Of a stretch of DNA of 64,000 nt, positions 37,671-44,845 are shown one piece after another. The notes beneath the pieces were generated by a model. It saw only the letters and a program-made list of their open reading frames with translations. It made no database searches and had not been told where the DNA came from. The position numbers and the translations under genes are program-made. The DNA comes from JADKAV01 sp041393775 (GTDB lineage Bacteria > Actinomycetota > Actinomycetes > S36-B12 > UBA10799): the NCBI GenBank assembly GCA_041393775.1, contig JAWKJM010000004.1, forward strand, positions 310,001 to 374,000, read 5' to 3'. Position 1 is the stretch's first letter, and every line of letters starts with the position of its first letter.

Positions 37671-39380
37671 TCAGGCGCGATGAGCGCGGTTGATGGCGCT
37701 CACGACGGCCTTCAACGACGCCGTCACGATGGAGGAATGAATGCCGACCCCCCACAGGACCTTTCCGTCCACGGCGCATTCCAGGTACGCCGCGGCCTTC
37801 GCGTCCCCGCCGGAGGCCAAGGCGTGCTCGTGGTAGTCGAGCACCCGGACGTCGGCGTGCTCGTGCAGCGCCTCGCAGAATGCCGCGATCGGACCGTTGC
37901 CGTGCCCGGTGACCTCGATGGGGACGCCGTTGTCCAGGATCGTCGCTCGCACCACGGTGTCGCCGTCGACTTCGCTGACGAGTTCGTGCTTGACGAGCGC
38001 GAAACGACCCCATGGTGCCTGCGGGTTCGGCAGGTACTCGTCGGTGAAGATGTCCCACATCTGCAGGCCGGTGACTTCGCCTCCCTCGTCGTCGGTGTGG
38101 TGCTGGACCACTCCCGAGAACTCGATCTGGAGCCTGCGCGGTAGTTCCAGCTTGTGCTCGGTGCGCATGATGTAGGCCACGCCACCTTTGCCGGACTGCG
38201 AGTTCACCCGGATGACGGCCTCATACGTGCGGCCCACATCCTGCGGATCGATCGGCAGGTAAGGCACCTCCCAGACCGTGTCGGCCACCTGCTCGCCCGC
38301 GGCCTCGGCCTGCGCCTCGAGTGCCTTCAATCCCTTGTTGATGGCGTCCTGGTGGGACCCGGAGAAGGCTGTGAACACCAGGTCGCCGCCGTAGGGGTGG
38401 CGTTCGTGGACCGGCAACTGGTTGCAGTACTCGACGGTCCGACGGATCTCGTCGATGTTACGGAAGTCGATCTCGGGATCGATCCCCTGGCTGAACAGGT
38501 TCATCCCCAGGGTCACGAGGCACACGTTGCCGGTTCGCTCGCCGTTGCCGAACAGGCAGCCCTCGATACGGTCGGCGCCGGCCATGAAACCCAGCTCCGC
38601 GGCGGCAACGGCGGAACCCCGGTCGTTGTGCGGGTGCAGGCTCAGCACAATCCCATCCCGGTGCGCGAGGTGCCGGTGCATCCACTCGATGGAATCCGCG
38701 TAGACGTTCGGGGTGGCCATCTCGACGGTGGCCGGCAGATTGATGATGACCTTGCGGTCAGGGGTGGGCTGCCACACCTCGTTGACGGCGTTGCAGACCT
38801 CGACGGCGAATTCGAGCTCGGTCCCGGTGAAGGACTCGGGGGAGTACTCGAAGAACACATCCGTCTCAGGCACGGTCTCGGCGTACTTCAGGCACAACTG
38901 CGCCCCGTGCACCGCGATGTCCTTGATCCCGTTGCGGTCGAGTCCGAAGACCACCCGGCGCTGCAACGTGGAGGTCGAGTTGTACAGGTGGACGATGGCC
39001 TGCTTGGCGCCGCGGATCGACTCGTACGTGCGCTCTATGAGGTGGTCGCGGGCCTGGGTGAGAACCTGGATCACCACATCATCGGGGATCCGGTCCTCCT
39101 CGATGAGCTGCCGGACGAAATCGAAGTCGGTCTGGGACGCCGACGGGAACCCGACCTCGATCTCTTTGTAGCCCATCCGCACCAGCAGTTCGAACATGCG
39201 CAACTTTCGCGCCGGGCTCATCGGGTCGATCAATGCCTGGTTGCCGTCTCGCAGGTCCACGGCGCACCAACGAGGGGCTTCGGTGATCACGGTGTCCGGC
39301 CACGTGCGGTCGGACAGGTAGAAGGGGGTGTAGGGCCGGTATCGACGGAATGCCATGGGAGAGGGTTGTTGTTCGTTCAT
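37671..39380 (-). CDS. leuA: 2-isopropylmalate synthase
   Basis: The 569-residue enzyme condenses acetyl-CoA with 2-oxoisovalerate, the committed step to leucine. It is the long actinobacterial type (RRYRPYTPFYLSDRTWP near the start). Catalytic-domain motifs are CAVDLRDGNQALIDPM and SLHPHNDRGSAVAAAE, followed by a C-terminal LeuA regulatory domain for leucine inhibition. The start is ATG 39380 with GGAG 6 nt upstream; an in-frame ATG at 39398 lacks a ribosome site. Expression is governed by the Leu-rich leader at 39450-39494. Confidence 0.96.
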   Translation of the reverse strand: MNEQQPSPMAFRRYRPYTPFYLSDRTWPDTVITEAPRWCAVDLRDGNQALIDPMSPARKLRMFELLVRMGYKEIEVGFPSASQTDFDFVRQLIEEDRIPDDVVIQVLTQARDHLIERTYESIRGAKQAIVHLYNSTSTLQRRVVFGLDRNGIKDIAVHGAQLCLKYAETVPETDVFFEYSPESFTGTELEFAVEVCNAVNEVWQPTPDRKVIINLPATVEMATPNVYADSIEWMHRHLAHRDGIVLSLHPHNDRGSAVAAAELGFMAGADRIEGCLFGNGERTGNVCLVTLGMNLFSQGIDPEIDFRNIDEIRRTVEYCNQLPVHERHPYGGDLVFTAFSGSHQDAINKGLKALEAQAEAAGEQVADTVWEVPYLPIDPQDVGRTYEAVIRVNSQSGKGGVAYIMRTEHKLELPRRLQIEFSGVVQHHTDDEGGEVTGLQMWDIFTDEYLPNPQAPWGRFALVKHELVSEVDGDTVVRATILDNGVPIEVTGHGNGPIAAFCEALHEHADVRVLDYHEHALASGGDAKAAAYLECAVDGKVLWGVGIHSSIVTASLKAVVSAINRAHRA

Positions 39381-39465
39381 TGTGGCTCCAGGTTGCATGA
39401 GGATGGGGGCAACCGGCGCGTCGGGACCCCGCGACGAGGGGGCCGGTGGTCAGGCCTCGTCGCGG
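39381..39465 (-). promoter_or_regulatory. leuA attenuator region
   Basis: Read on the minus strand, the end of the leader peptide (39465-39455, CCGCGACGAGG) pairs perfectly over 11 bp with 39439-39429. A following GC-rich segment has CCGGC/GCCGG outer and CCCC/GGGG inner pairs. A 6-bp GGTTGC/GCAACC hairpin lies just before the leuA ribosome site. There is no T-run, so control may be by Rho, by transcription pausing or by blocking of ribosome binding rather than by a classical terminator. Confidence 0.6.
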
Positions 39466-39494
39466 CGGCTAAGCAGAAGCAGCCCGCGCAACAC
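39450..39494 (-). CDS. leuA leader peptide with four consecutive leucines, MLRGLLLLSRRDEA
   Basis: Fourteen codons, GTG to TGA, encode MLRGLLLLSRRDEA. The start lies exactly 6 nt after TAGCCT (39506-39501 on this strand), giving a leaderless mRNA whose first codon starts the peptide. A run of Leu codons before leuA is the classical sign of leucine attenuation and is known in other actinobacteria such as Streptomyces. The rest of 39495-39697 holds no other gene that I can support. Confidence 0.82.
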   Translation of the reverse strand: MLRGLLLLSRRDEA

Positions 39495-39697
39495 CCTTGC
39501 AGGCTACCACTTGGTGCGCGGCGAGAGCATCGCGCACGGCCGGTGCGGTCCTGTCCGTGCCGCTTCGCCGATCCCGGGGAGGCCTCCCGGACCGGAACGG
39601 CGCCCCGGGTGCCGGGTGTTCGCGCGGCTGCGCGATCCCGGCGGCTTCCCGATGAGAGCCCCCGCCCGCCCGGACGAGGCTGGTATTCAGTGCCACC

Positions 39698-40420
39698 ATG
39701 GTGGGGACTTCCATCGACTGCGAGATGATGACTGATATGCGCCCGGTGATCGGACTGACCGCGTACGTCGAATCCGCCAGGTGGGTTGCGTGGGAGACGG
39801 ACGCGGCCTTGCTGCACGCCTGGTACCCGGAGGCGGTAATCCGGTCGGGCGGATCGCCGGTCCTGCTGCCGCCGCAGCAGGAAGCCGCCGAGCAACTGGC
39901 CTCCCGGATCGACGCGCTGATCCTCACCGGCGGCCCCGACATCGCCGCCACGCTGTACGGGCAGGACCCGCACCCGACCAACGACCGTCCGAGGCACCTG
40001 CGCGACGAATTCGAGGTCGCCCTGTACCGGCAGGTCCGGGAGGCGGGCAAACCGGTGCTCGGGGTGTGCCGCGGGCTTCAGATCATGGCGGTCGCCGAGG
40101 GCGGGACGCTGGTGCAGCATCTGCCGGACGTCAGCGAACTCAGTCACCGCCTGCGACCCGGAGCGTTCACGGAGCACGCTGCGAAGTTCGCTCCGGGATC
40201 CCTGGCTTACCGCATACTGGGTTCGGAGATGACCGTGAACTCCTCGCACCACCAGGCCGTCGCGAATCCGGGCCGGCTGACCGTCAGCGGTCGCGCAGCA
40301 GACGGGACGGTAGAGGCATGTGAGGACCCGTCTTCGGCGTTCGTGCTCGGGGTCCAATGGCATCCCGAATACGGCGGCGACGTCCGCCTGTTCCAGGCTC
40401 TCGTGGCCGCGGCCTGCTGA
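39698..40420 (+). CDS. Gamma-glutamyl-gamma-aminobutyrate hydrolase family protein (class I glutamine amidotransferase-like)
   Basis: The protein is a peptidase C26-type class I amidotransferase. The nucleophile is in GVCRGLQIMAVAEGG, the histidine and glutamate in GVQWHPEYGG, and the substrate region is LTGGPDI. In the Puu pathway PuuD hydrolyses gamma-glutamyl-GABA to glutamate and GABA. The neighbours are a PuuA-like synthetase and an aldehyde dehydrogenase, which fits. Homologues usually begin near MRPVIGLTAY, so the start may be ATG 39725 or 39737 rather than 39698; a weak TTCAGT 6 nt before 39698 is the only support for the longer form. Confidence 0.8.
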   Translation: MVGTSIDCEMMTDMRPVIGLTAYVESARWVAWETDAALLHAWYPEAVIRSGGSPVLLPPQQEAAEQLASRIDALILTGGPDIAATLYGQDPHPTNDRPRHLRDEFEVALYRQVREAGKPVLGVCRGLQIMAVAEGGTLVQHLPDVSELSHRLRPGAFTEHAAKFAPGSLAYRILGSEMTVNSSHHQAVANPGRLTVSGRAADGTVEACEDPSSAFVLGVQWHPEYGGDVRLFQALVAAAC

Positions 40421-40423
40421 GGA

Positions 40424-41188
40424 CTACAACGGTGTGACGTAAGCCCCGGAGATCCCGCCGTCGACGAGGAAGTTCGAGGCGGTGATGAACGACGAATCGT
40501 CGGAGGCGAGGAAGGCCACCGCCGCGGCGATCTCGGAGGCCTGCGCGAACCGGCCCATCGGAATGTGGACCAGACGGCGGGCGGCGCGTTCGGGGTCCTT
40601 CGCGAAGAGTTCCGTGAGCAACGGAGTGTTCACCGGACCGGGCGACAGGGCATTGACCCGGATCCCCTCGCGGGCGAACTGCACGCCGAGCTCACGGGAC
40701 ATGGCGAGAACCCCGCCTTTGGAGGCGGTGTAGGAGACCTGCGAGGTCGCCGCGCCCATGGTCGCGACGAACGAGGCCGTGTTGATGATCGCGCCCTTCC
40801 GTTGCTGCTGCATGTACGGAATGGCCGCCTTGCAGCAGAGGTACACACTGGTGAGGTTCACCTCCTGCACGCGCCGCCAGGCGTCGAGGCCGGTCTTAAG
40901 GATCGAGTCGTCGTCCGGCGGAGAGATCCCCGCGTTGTTGAATGCGATGTCGACCGATCCGTAGGTGTCGAAGGCCGTGCCGAAGACCCTTGCCACGTCG
41001 TCGGGACTCGTCACGTCGCCGGTCACGGCCAGACCGTTGACATCGGCAGCCACCGCCCCCGCCGCTTCCGCATCCTGGTCGAAGCACACCACCCGAGCGC
41101 CTTCCTCCGCGAAGCGCTGTGCAGTGGCCCGGCCGATCCCGCTGCCAGCGCCGGTGATGACTGCGACTCTGTCGGCCAACCTGAGCAT
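40424..41188 (-). CDS. Short-chain dehydrogenase/reductase (SDR) family oxidoreductase
   Basis: The 254-residue classical SDR has the NAD(P)-binding TGAGSGIGRAT (near residue 12), the NNAGISPPDD segment, a catalytic Ser-Tyr-Lys set (Tyr and Lys in SYTASKGGV) and the PGPVNTP motif. An aspartate after the second strand (VVCFDQD) suggests NAD preference. ATG 41188 has GAGGAG 5 nt upstream, inside the end of the aldehyde dehydrogenase gene. It is the last gene of the four-gene minus-strand operon and converges with the amidotransferase. Substrate unknown. Confidence 0.88.
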   Translation of the reverse strand: MLRLADRVAVITGAGSGIGRATAQRFAEEGARVVCFDQDAEAAGAVAADVNGLAVTGDVTSPDDVARVFGTAFDTYGSVDIAFNNAGISPPDDDSILKTGLDAWRRVQEVNLTSVYLCCKAAIPYMQQQRKGAIINTASFVATMGAATSQVSYTASKGGVLAMSRELGVQFAREGIRVNALSPGPVNTPLLTELFAKDPERAARRLVHIPMGRFAQASEIAAAVAFLASDDSSFITASNFLVDGGISGAYVTPL

Positions 41189-41190
41189 GC

Positions 41191-42555
41191 TCACTCCTCG
41201 GTGTTGATGAAGACGTTCTTGGTCTCGGTGAACGCGTCGAGCGCGTCGGGGCCGAGTTCGCGGCCCAGGCCCGAGCGCTTGTAGCCGCCGAAAGGTGTCC
41301 AGTACCGCACCGAGGAGTGGGAGTTGACCGACAGGTTCCCCGACGCGTACCCGCGGGCGACCCGCAGCGCCCGGCCGAGATTCTGTGTCCAGATCGACCC
41401 TGACAAGCCGTAATCCGTGGCATTCGCAAGGGTGATGGCGTCCGCCTCGTCCTCGAACGGGGTGACCACGACCACCGGTCCGAAGATCTCCTGTGTGAAG
41501 GCCCGGTCCTCCGGGGAGACCGGCGCGAGAACTGTCGGCGGGAACCAGAAGCCCGCACCCTTGGGCGCGCTGCCGGCGAAGGCGATGGGGGCCCCGGCCG
41601 GTACGAAGGCAGCCACCGACTTGCGGTGGGCCGATGAGATCAACGGCCCCATCTCACTGGTCTCGAGTCTGGGGTCCTCCACGCGCACGCCCTGCACGGC
41701 CGGCTCCAGCAGTGCCATGAACCGGTCGAACACGCTGCGCTCGACCAGGATCCGGGACCGGGCGCAACAGTCCTGGCCGGCATTGTCGAAGACGCCGTAG
41801 GGGGCAGCGGCAGCGGCCGCCTCGAGGTCCGCGTCGGCGAAGACGATGTTCGCACTCTTTCCCCCCAGTTCCAGCGTCACCCGCTTCACCTGGGGTGCAC
41901 ACTTGGCCATGATCGAGGTGCCCACCTCGGTCGAGCCCGTGAAGACGATCTTGCGCACCAGTGGGTGGGTGACGAAACGGTCGCCGACGACGGACCCTTG
42001 ACCGGGTATCACCGTGAAGACGCCCTCCGGGATACCGGCCTCCAGGGCGAGTTCGCCGAGCCGGATCGCCGTCAGGGGAGTGAGTTCGGCGGGTTTGAGC
42101 ACCACGGTGTTCCCGGCTGCCAATGCGGGCGCGAAACCCCATCCCGCGATCGGCATCGGGAAGTTCCACGGCACGATCACCCCGACCACGCCCAACGGCT
42201 CCTTGAACGTCACATCGACACCGCCGGGCACCGGGATCTGCTGGCCGTGCAAGCGCTCTGGGGCCCCGCTGTAGAAATGCAGGACGTCGCGCACGTTGCC
42301 GGCTTCCCAGCGCGCGTTGCCGATCGTGTGACCGGAGTTGGCCACCTCGAGCTGGGCGAGTTGCTCGAGGTGAGCGTCGACCAGGGTGGCGAAGCGGCGC
42401 AGCAGCCGGGCGCGATCACCCGGTGCCACTGCGGCCCAGGCGGGGAACGCGGACTGCGCCCGAAGCACAGCGGCGTCGACATCCTCGAGTGGTGTCCGGG
42501 GCACTTGCCCGACGATCTCCTCTGTGGCCGGGTTGATGACGGCGAAGGTGTCCAC
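41191..42555 (-). CDS. Aldehyde dehydrogenase, probably for gamma-glutamyl-aminobutyraldehyde or aminobutyraldehyde
   Basis: The 454-residue NAD(P)-dependent dehydrogenase has the substrate tunnel motif VPWNFPMPIAGWG, the general base glutamate in VTLELGGKSANIV and the nucleophile cysteine in NAGQDCCARSRI. This is slightly shorter than PuuC but the family match is clear. Context (PuuA-like synthetase directly upstream, PuuD-like hydrolase nearby) suggests the PuuC step. The GTG start immediately follows the TGA of the synthetase gene. Confidence 0.88.
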   Translation of the reverse strand: MDTFAVINPATEEIVGQVPRTPLEDVDAAVLRAQSAFPAWAAVAPGDRARLLRRFATLVDAHLEQLAQLEVANSGHTIGNARWEAGNVRDVLHFYSGAPERLHGQQIPVPGGVDVTFKEPLGVVGVIVPWNFPMPIAGWGFAPALAAGNTVVLKPAELTPLTAIRLGELALEAGIPEGVFTVIPGQGSVVGDRFVTHPLVRKIVFTGSTEVGTSIMAKCAPQVKRVTLELGGKSANIVFADADLEAAAAAAPYGVFDNAGQDCCARSRILVERSVFDRFMALLEPAVQGVRVEDPRLETSEMGPLISSAHRKSVAAFVPAGAPIAFAGSAPKGAGFWFPPTVLAPVSPEDRAFTQEIFGPVVVVTPFEDEADAITLANATDYGLSGSIWTQNLGRALRVARGYASGNLSVNSHSSVRYWTPFGGYKRSGLGRELGPDALDAFTETKNVFINTEE

Positions 42556-43908
42556 TCAGAGCCTTTCGAATCCGCGGAACCGCTCCCAGTCGGTTACCGC
42601 CTCACCGAACGCCTGCAGTTCGATCTTCGCCATGTTGGCGTAATGCTGGTGAACGTCCTCCCCGAAGGCCTTCACGGCGAACTCTGAGCGCTGCCACAGG
42701 TCAAGCGCGGTGGTGAGGTTGTCCGGCAGGCGGTCGGTCTGCACCTGGTAGGCGTTGCCGCTCAAAGCAGGTTCCAGGTGCAGGTTCCTGTCTATGCCGT
42801 CCAGACCCGCCGCGATCATCGCCGCGACGGCGAGGTACGGATTCACGTCCCCGCCCGGGGCGCGGTTCTCCAGTCGCAACGACTCGCCGTGGCCCACCAG
42901 CCGCAGCGCGCATGTGCGATTGTCGCGACCCCATCTGATCGCGGTCGGAGCGAAGGATCCGGGCACGAAGCGTTTGTACGAATTGATGTTCGGGGCGAAG
43001 AGCAGCGAGAAGTCGCGCATGTGCGCCAGTTGTCCGGCGATGAAGGCCCTGCCCATCTCGGACAGGCCCTCCGGGTCCCGGTCATCGGCCAGCACGAGGG
43101 AGCCGTCCGTCCCGCGCAGCGAGAGGTGGATGTGGCAGGAATTGCCCTCCCGCTGGTCGTACTTGGCCATGTACGTAACCGCCATGCCTTCCTGGGAGGC
43201 GATCTCCTTGGCGCCGTTTTTGTACACGACATGGTCATCGCACGCCCGAAGCGCATCGGTGTACCGGAACACGATCTCGTGCTGACCGTAGTTGCACTCG
43301 CCCTTGACGCTCTCGACATACATGTCGGCATCGGCCATGGCCAAACGGATGCGTCTGAGCAGAGGCTCCACCCTGGACGTACCGAGGATCGAGTAGTCCA
43401 CGTTGTACTGGTTGGCCGGGGTGAGGTCGCGATACCCGCTGCGCCAGGCTTGCTCGTAGGTGTCTGCGAAGACGATGAACTCCAGTTCTGTGCCGGTGAA
43501 CGCCTGCAGGCCGGCGTCGGCGAGTCGCTGCAACTGCGCTTTGAGCACCTGGCGCGGACTCGCGACCACCTCGGTGCCGTCCTCCCAGTGGACGTCGGCC
43601 TGGACCATCGCCGTGCCGGGGTGCCAGGGAACCCGTCGTAGCGATCCGAAGTCCGGTTGCATCACGAAGTCGCCGTACCCGCTGTGCCAAGAGGCCATGT
43701 TGTACCCGTCGACGGTGTTCATGTCGACGTCCACCGCCAGCAGGTAGCTGCATCCTTCGGTGCCGTGTCGAGCCACCTGATCCAAGAAGTACCGGCCGTG
43801 CAACCGCTTGCCCTGCAGCCGGCCCTGCATGTCGGTCATCGCCACGATGACGGTGTCGACGAAGCCGGCGTCGATCTCCGCGCGGAGGGTGGCGAGGTCC
43901 AGGCCCAT
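42556..43908 (-). CDS. Glutamine synthetase family protein, probable gamma-glutamylpolyamine synthetase
   Basis: The 450-residue protein has the GS fold. The metal and ATP region is FTGTELEFIVF, HIHLSLRGTDG carries the HxH-type loop, and RLENRAPGGDVNPYLAVAAM is the C-terminal active-site segment. It lacks the length and Tyr-adenylylation region of GlnA. PuuA, GlnA3 and GlnA4 type enzymes ligate glutamate to putrescine, polyamines or ethanolamine, and the neighbours point to that group. It begins 9 nt after the NIL-domain gene. Confidence 0.85.
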   Translation of the reverse strand: MGLDLATLRAEIDAGFVDTVIVAMTDMQGRLQGKRLHGRYFLDQVARHGTEGCSYLLAVDVDMNTVDGYNMASWHSGYGDFVMQPDFGSLRRVPWHPGTAMVQADVHWEDGTEVVASPRQVLKAQLQRLADAGLQAFTGTELEFIVFADTYEQAWRSGYRDLTPANQYNVDYSILGTSRVEPLLRRIRLAMADADMYVESVKGECNYGQHEIVFRYTDALRACDDHVVYKNGAKEIASQEGMAVTYMAKYDQREGNSCHIHLSLRGTDGSLVLADDRDPEGLSEMGRAFIAGQLAHMRDFSLLFAPNINSYKRFVPGSFAPTAIRWGRDNRTCALRLVGHGESLRLENRAPGGDVNPYLAVAAMIAAGLDGIDRNLHLEPALSGNAYQVQTDRLPDNLTTALDLWQRSEFAVKAFGEDVHQHYANMAKIELQAFGEAVTDWERFRGFERL

Positions 43909-43917
43909 GTCGGTCGC

Positions 43918-44157
43918 TCAACCCTCGACGATGTCGCCCTCGGCGCGCTCCACGCCGATGCCCTGGGCGACCAGGTATTCCTTGGCCTTGCGGATGGAGT
44001 CCGGGGCGCCATCGAGCTCGACGACCATCCAGCCGAGATGGTTCTCGATCGCGGCGCGGCGGATGTTCGGGACGACGTCGTAGTCGGTGACGATGCGGTA
44101 GATCACCGGTTCGGTGGCACGGGTCTCCGGGAACGTCAGAAGCAGATGTTCGGCCAT
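43918..44157 (-). CDS. Stand-alone NIL domain-like protein, 79 residues
   Basis: The small protein (MAEHLLLTFPETRATEPVIY) has the ferredoxin-like beta-alpha-beta pattern of NIL domains, with NIRRAAIENHLGWMVVELDG in the middle. NIL domains normally bind a ligand as the C-terminal part of ABC transporter ATPases such as MetN, or occur with ferredoxins. Here it is alone and is the first gene of the putative polyamine operon. TAGGCT lies 6 nt before the ATG, so the operon mRNA is probably leaderless. It might be a small-molecule sensor or an accessory protein; this is inference. Confidence 0.78.
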   Translation of the reverse strand: MAEHLLLTFPETRATEPVIYRIVTDYDVVPNIRRAAIENHLGWMVVELDGAPDSIRKAKEYLVAQGIGVERAEGDIVEG

Positions 44158-44315
44158 GTTGCGAGCCTAGCGCTGGTGCTCGGGCCGGCCGACTGAGCGT
44201 GGCTGTTCTTTCGGCGGTGCGACGGCAACAGCCCGGTCCGTCGGTCGCGGATGCTGGCGTGGGCAGCAGGGCTCGTCGGCGGTGGCCTTGACTGAAACCT
44301 TGGTCCTGGGACCGT

Positions 44316-44420
44316 GGTTCCCGTTAGGATTCCGGGTTCCGGTTCGGCCTCGGGGTTCCCGTTAGACCTTCCGGGTGGGATCAAGGCTAACGGGAACGGC
44401 TGAGGCTAACGGGAACGGCT
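44316..44420. repeat. Intergenic palindromic element, family C copy 2
   Basis: Direct units GGTTCCCGTTAGGA (44317-44330) and GGTTCCCGTTAGAC (44354-44367) are followed by two identical inverted units GGCTAACGGGAACGGC at about 44385-44400 and 44405-44420. It is related to 17450-17570 but in the opposite orientation. The layout is again forward-forward-reverse-reverse. Confidence 0.8.
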
Positions 44421-44441
44421 GCCGGAGTTGGGCGTGGGGCC

Positions 44442-44503
44442 AGAGAACGTGCTCGAGGTAGCGAATGCTCGTGTGGCTTCTCCAACGTCGTGCACGTTCT
44501 CTA
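44442..44503. repeat. Family B palindrome, copy 2 (degenerate)
   Basis: AGAGAACGTGC (44442-44452) and GCACGTTCTCT (44492-44502) form the outer arms. The inner part GCTCGTGTGGCTTCTCCAAC resembles the centre and inner inverted unit of the 8075-8146 element. The inner direct unit is degraded. Confidence 0.7.
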
Positions 44504-44540
44504 GTCCGAAAATGGCCGCGCCCAAAAAGAGTGTGCCGCG

Positions 44541-44629
44541 AGGTTAGAGAATGGTCGCCAGGTTAGAGATCGTGCACGAGGTTAGTGAACGCACGTGTGG
44601 CTTCTCTAACCTGGTGTACGTTCTCTAAC
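44541..44629. repeat. Family B palindrome, copy 3
   Basis: Units GGTTAGAGAA, GGTTAGAGATCGTGCACGA and GGTTAGTGAAC are followed after GCACGTGTGG by TTCTCTAACC and GTACGTTCTCTAAC. The core 44560-44629 aligns with 8075-8146 along its whole length. An extra direct unit at 44541 gives a forward-forward-forward-reverse-reverse order. Confidence 0.75.
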
Positions 44630-44763
44630 GCGAGCGGTTTCCGCCCGGCATTTTCCCGCCGCAACGGGCGGCGCGCCACGGCCCGGGATGACTGACGCGA
44701 GCGATAGGCGCCCGGCATTCTCCCGCCGCAACGAGCGGTCGGCCACGGCCGCGGCTGGGGATA
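44630..44763. repeat. Tandem duplication with 67-bp period in the leuB upstream region
   Basis: The segment starting GCGAGCGG at 44630 is repeated from 44697 (GCGAGCGATAGG). Matching parts include CCCGGCATTTTCCCGCCGC against CCCGGCATTCTCCCGCCGC, then the CAACGGGCGG/CAACGAGCGG and GCCACGGCC stretches. The copies have diverged at scattered positions, so the duplication is not recent. Confidence 0.65.
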
Positions 44764-44833
44764 GCGGGAACGGCAGGGCCGAACCGGGCCGACGGCGGCC
44801 TATGCCCCGACCTTGTGCCCCGAACCCCCCGTC

Positions 44834-44839
44834 TAGCCT
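44834..44839 (+). promoter_or_regulatory. -10-like hexamer TAGCCT of leuB (leaderless start)
   Basis: TAGCCT is followed by exactly 6 nt (TGTCGC) and the ATG of leuB. No Shine-Dalgarno sequence is present. Confidence 0.62.
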
Positions 44840-44845
44840 TGTCGC

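Larger units (their letters stand above)
44158..44845. other. 688-bp gene-free region rich in repeats upstream of leuB
   Basis: No convincing ORF is present on either strand. In order it contains a family C palindrome (44316-44420), two family B palindromes (44442-44503 and 44541-44629), a tandem duplication with 67-bp period (44630-44763) and the leuB promoter hexamer (44834-44839). Four repeat units side by side make it the densest repeat region in the window. Confidence 0.8.

Noticed and set aside
38154..39728. 524-residue plus-strand frame opposite leuA
   Set aside because: The leuA motifs and leader on the other strand are decisive; this frame has no motif or ribosome site.
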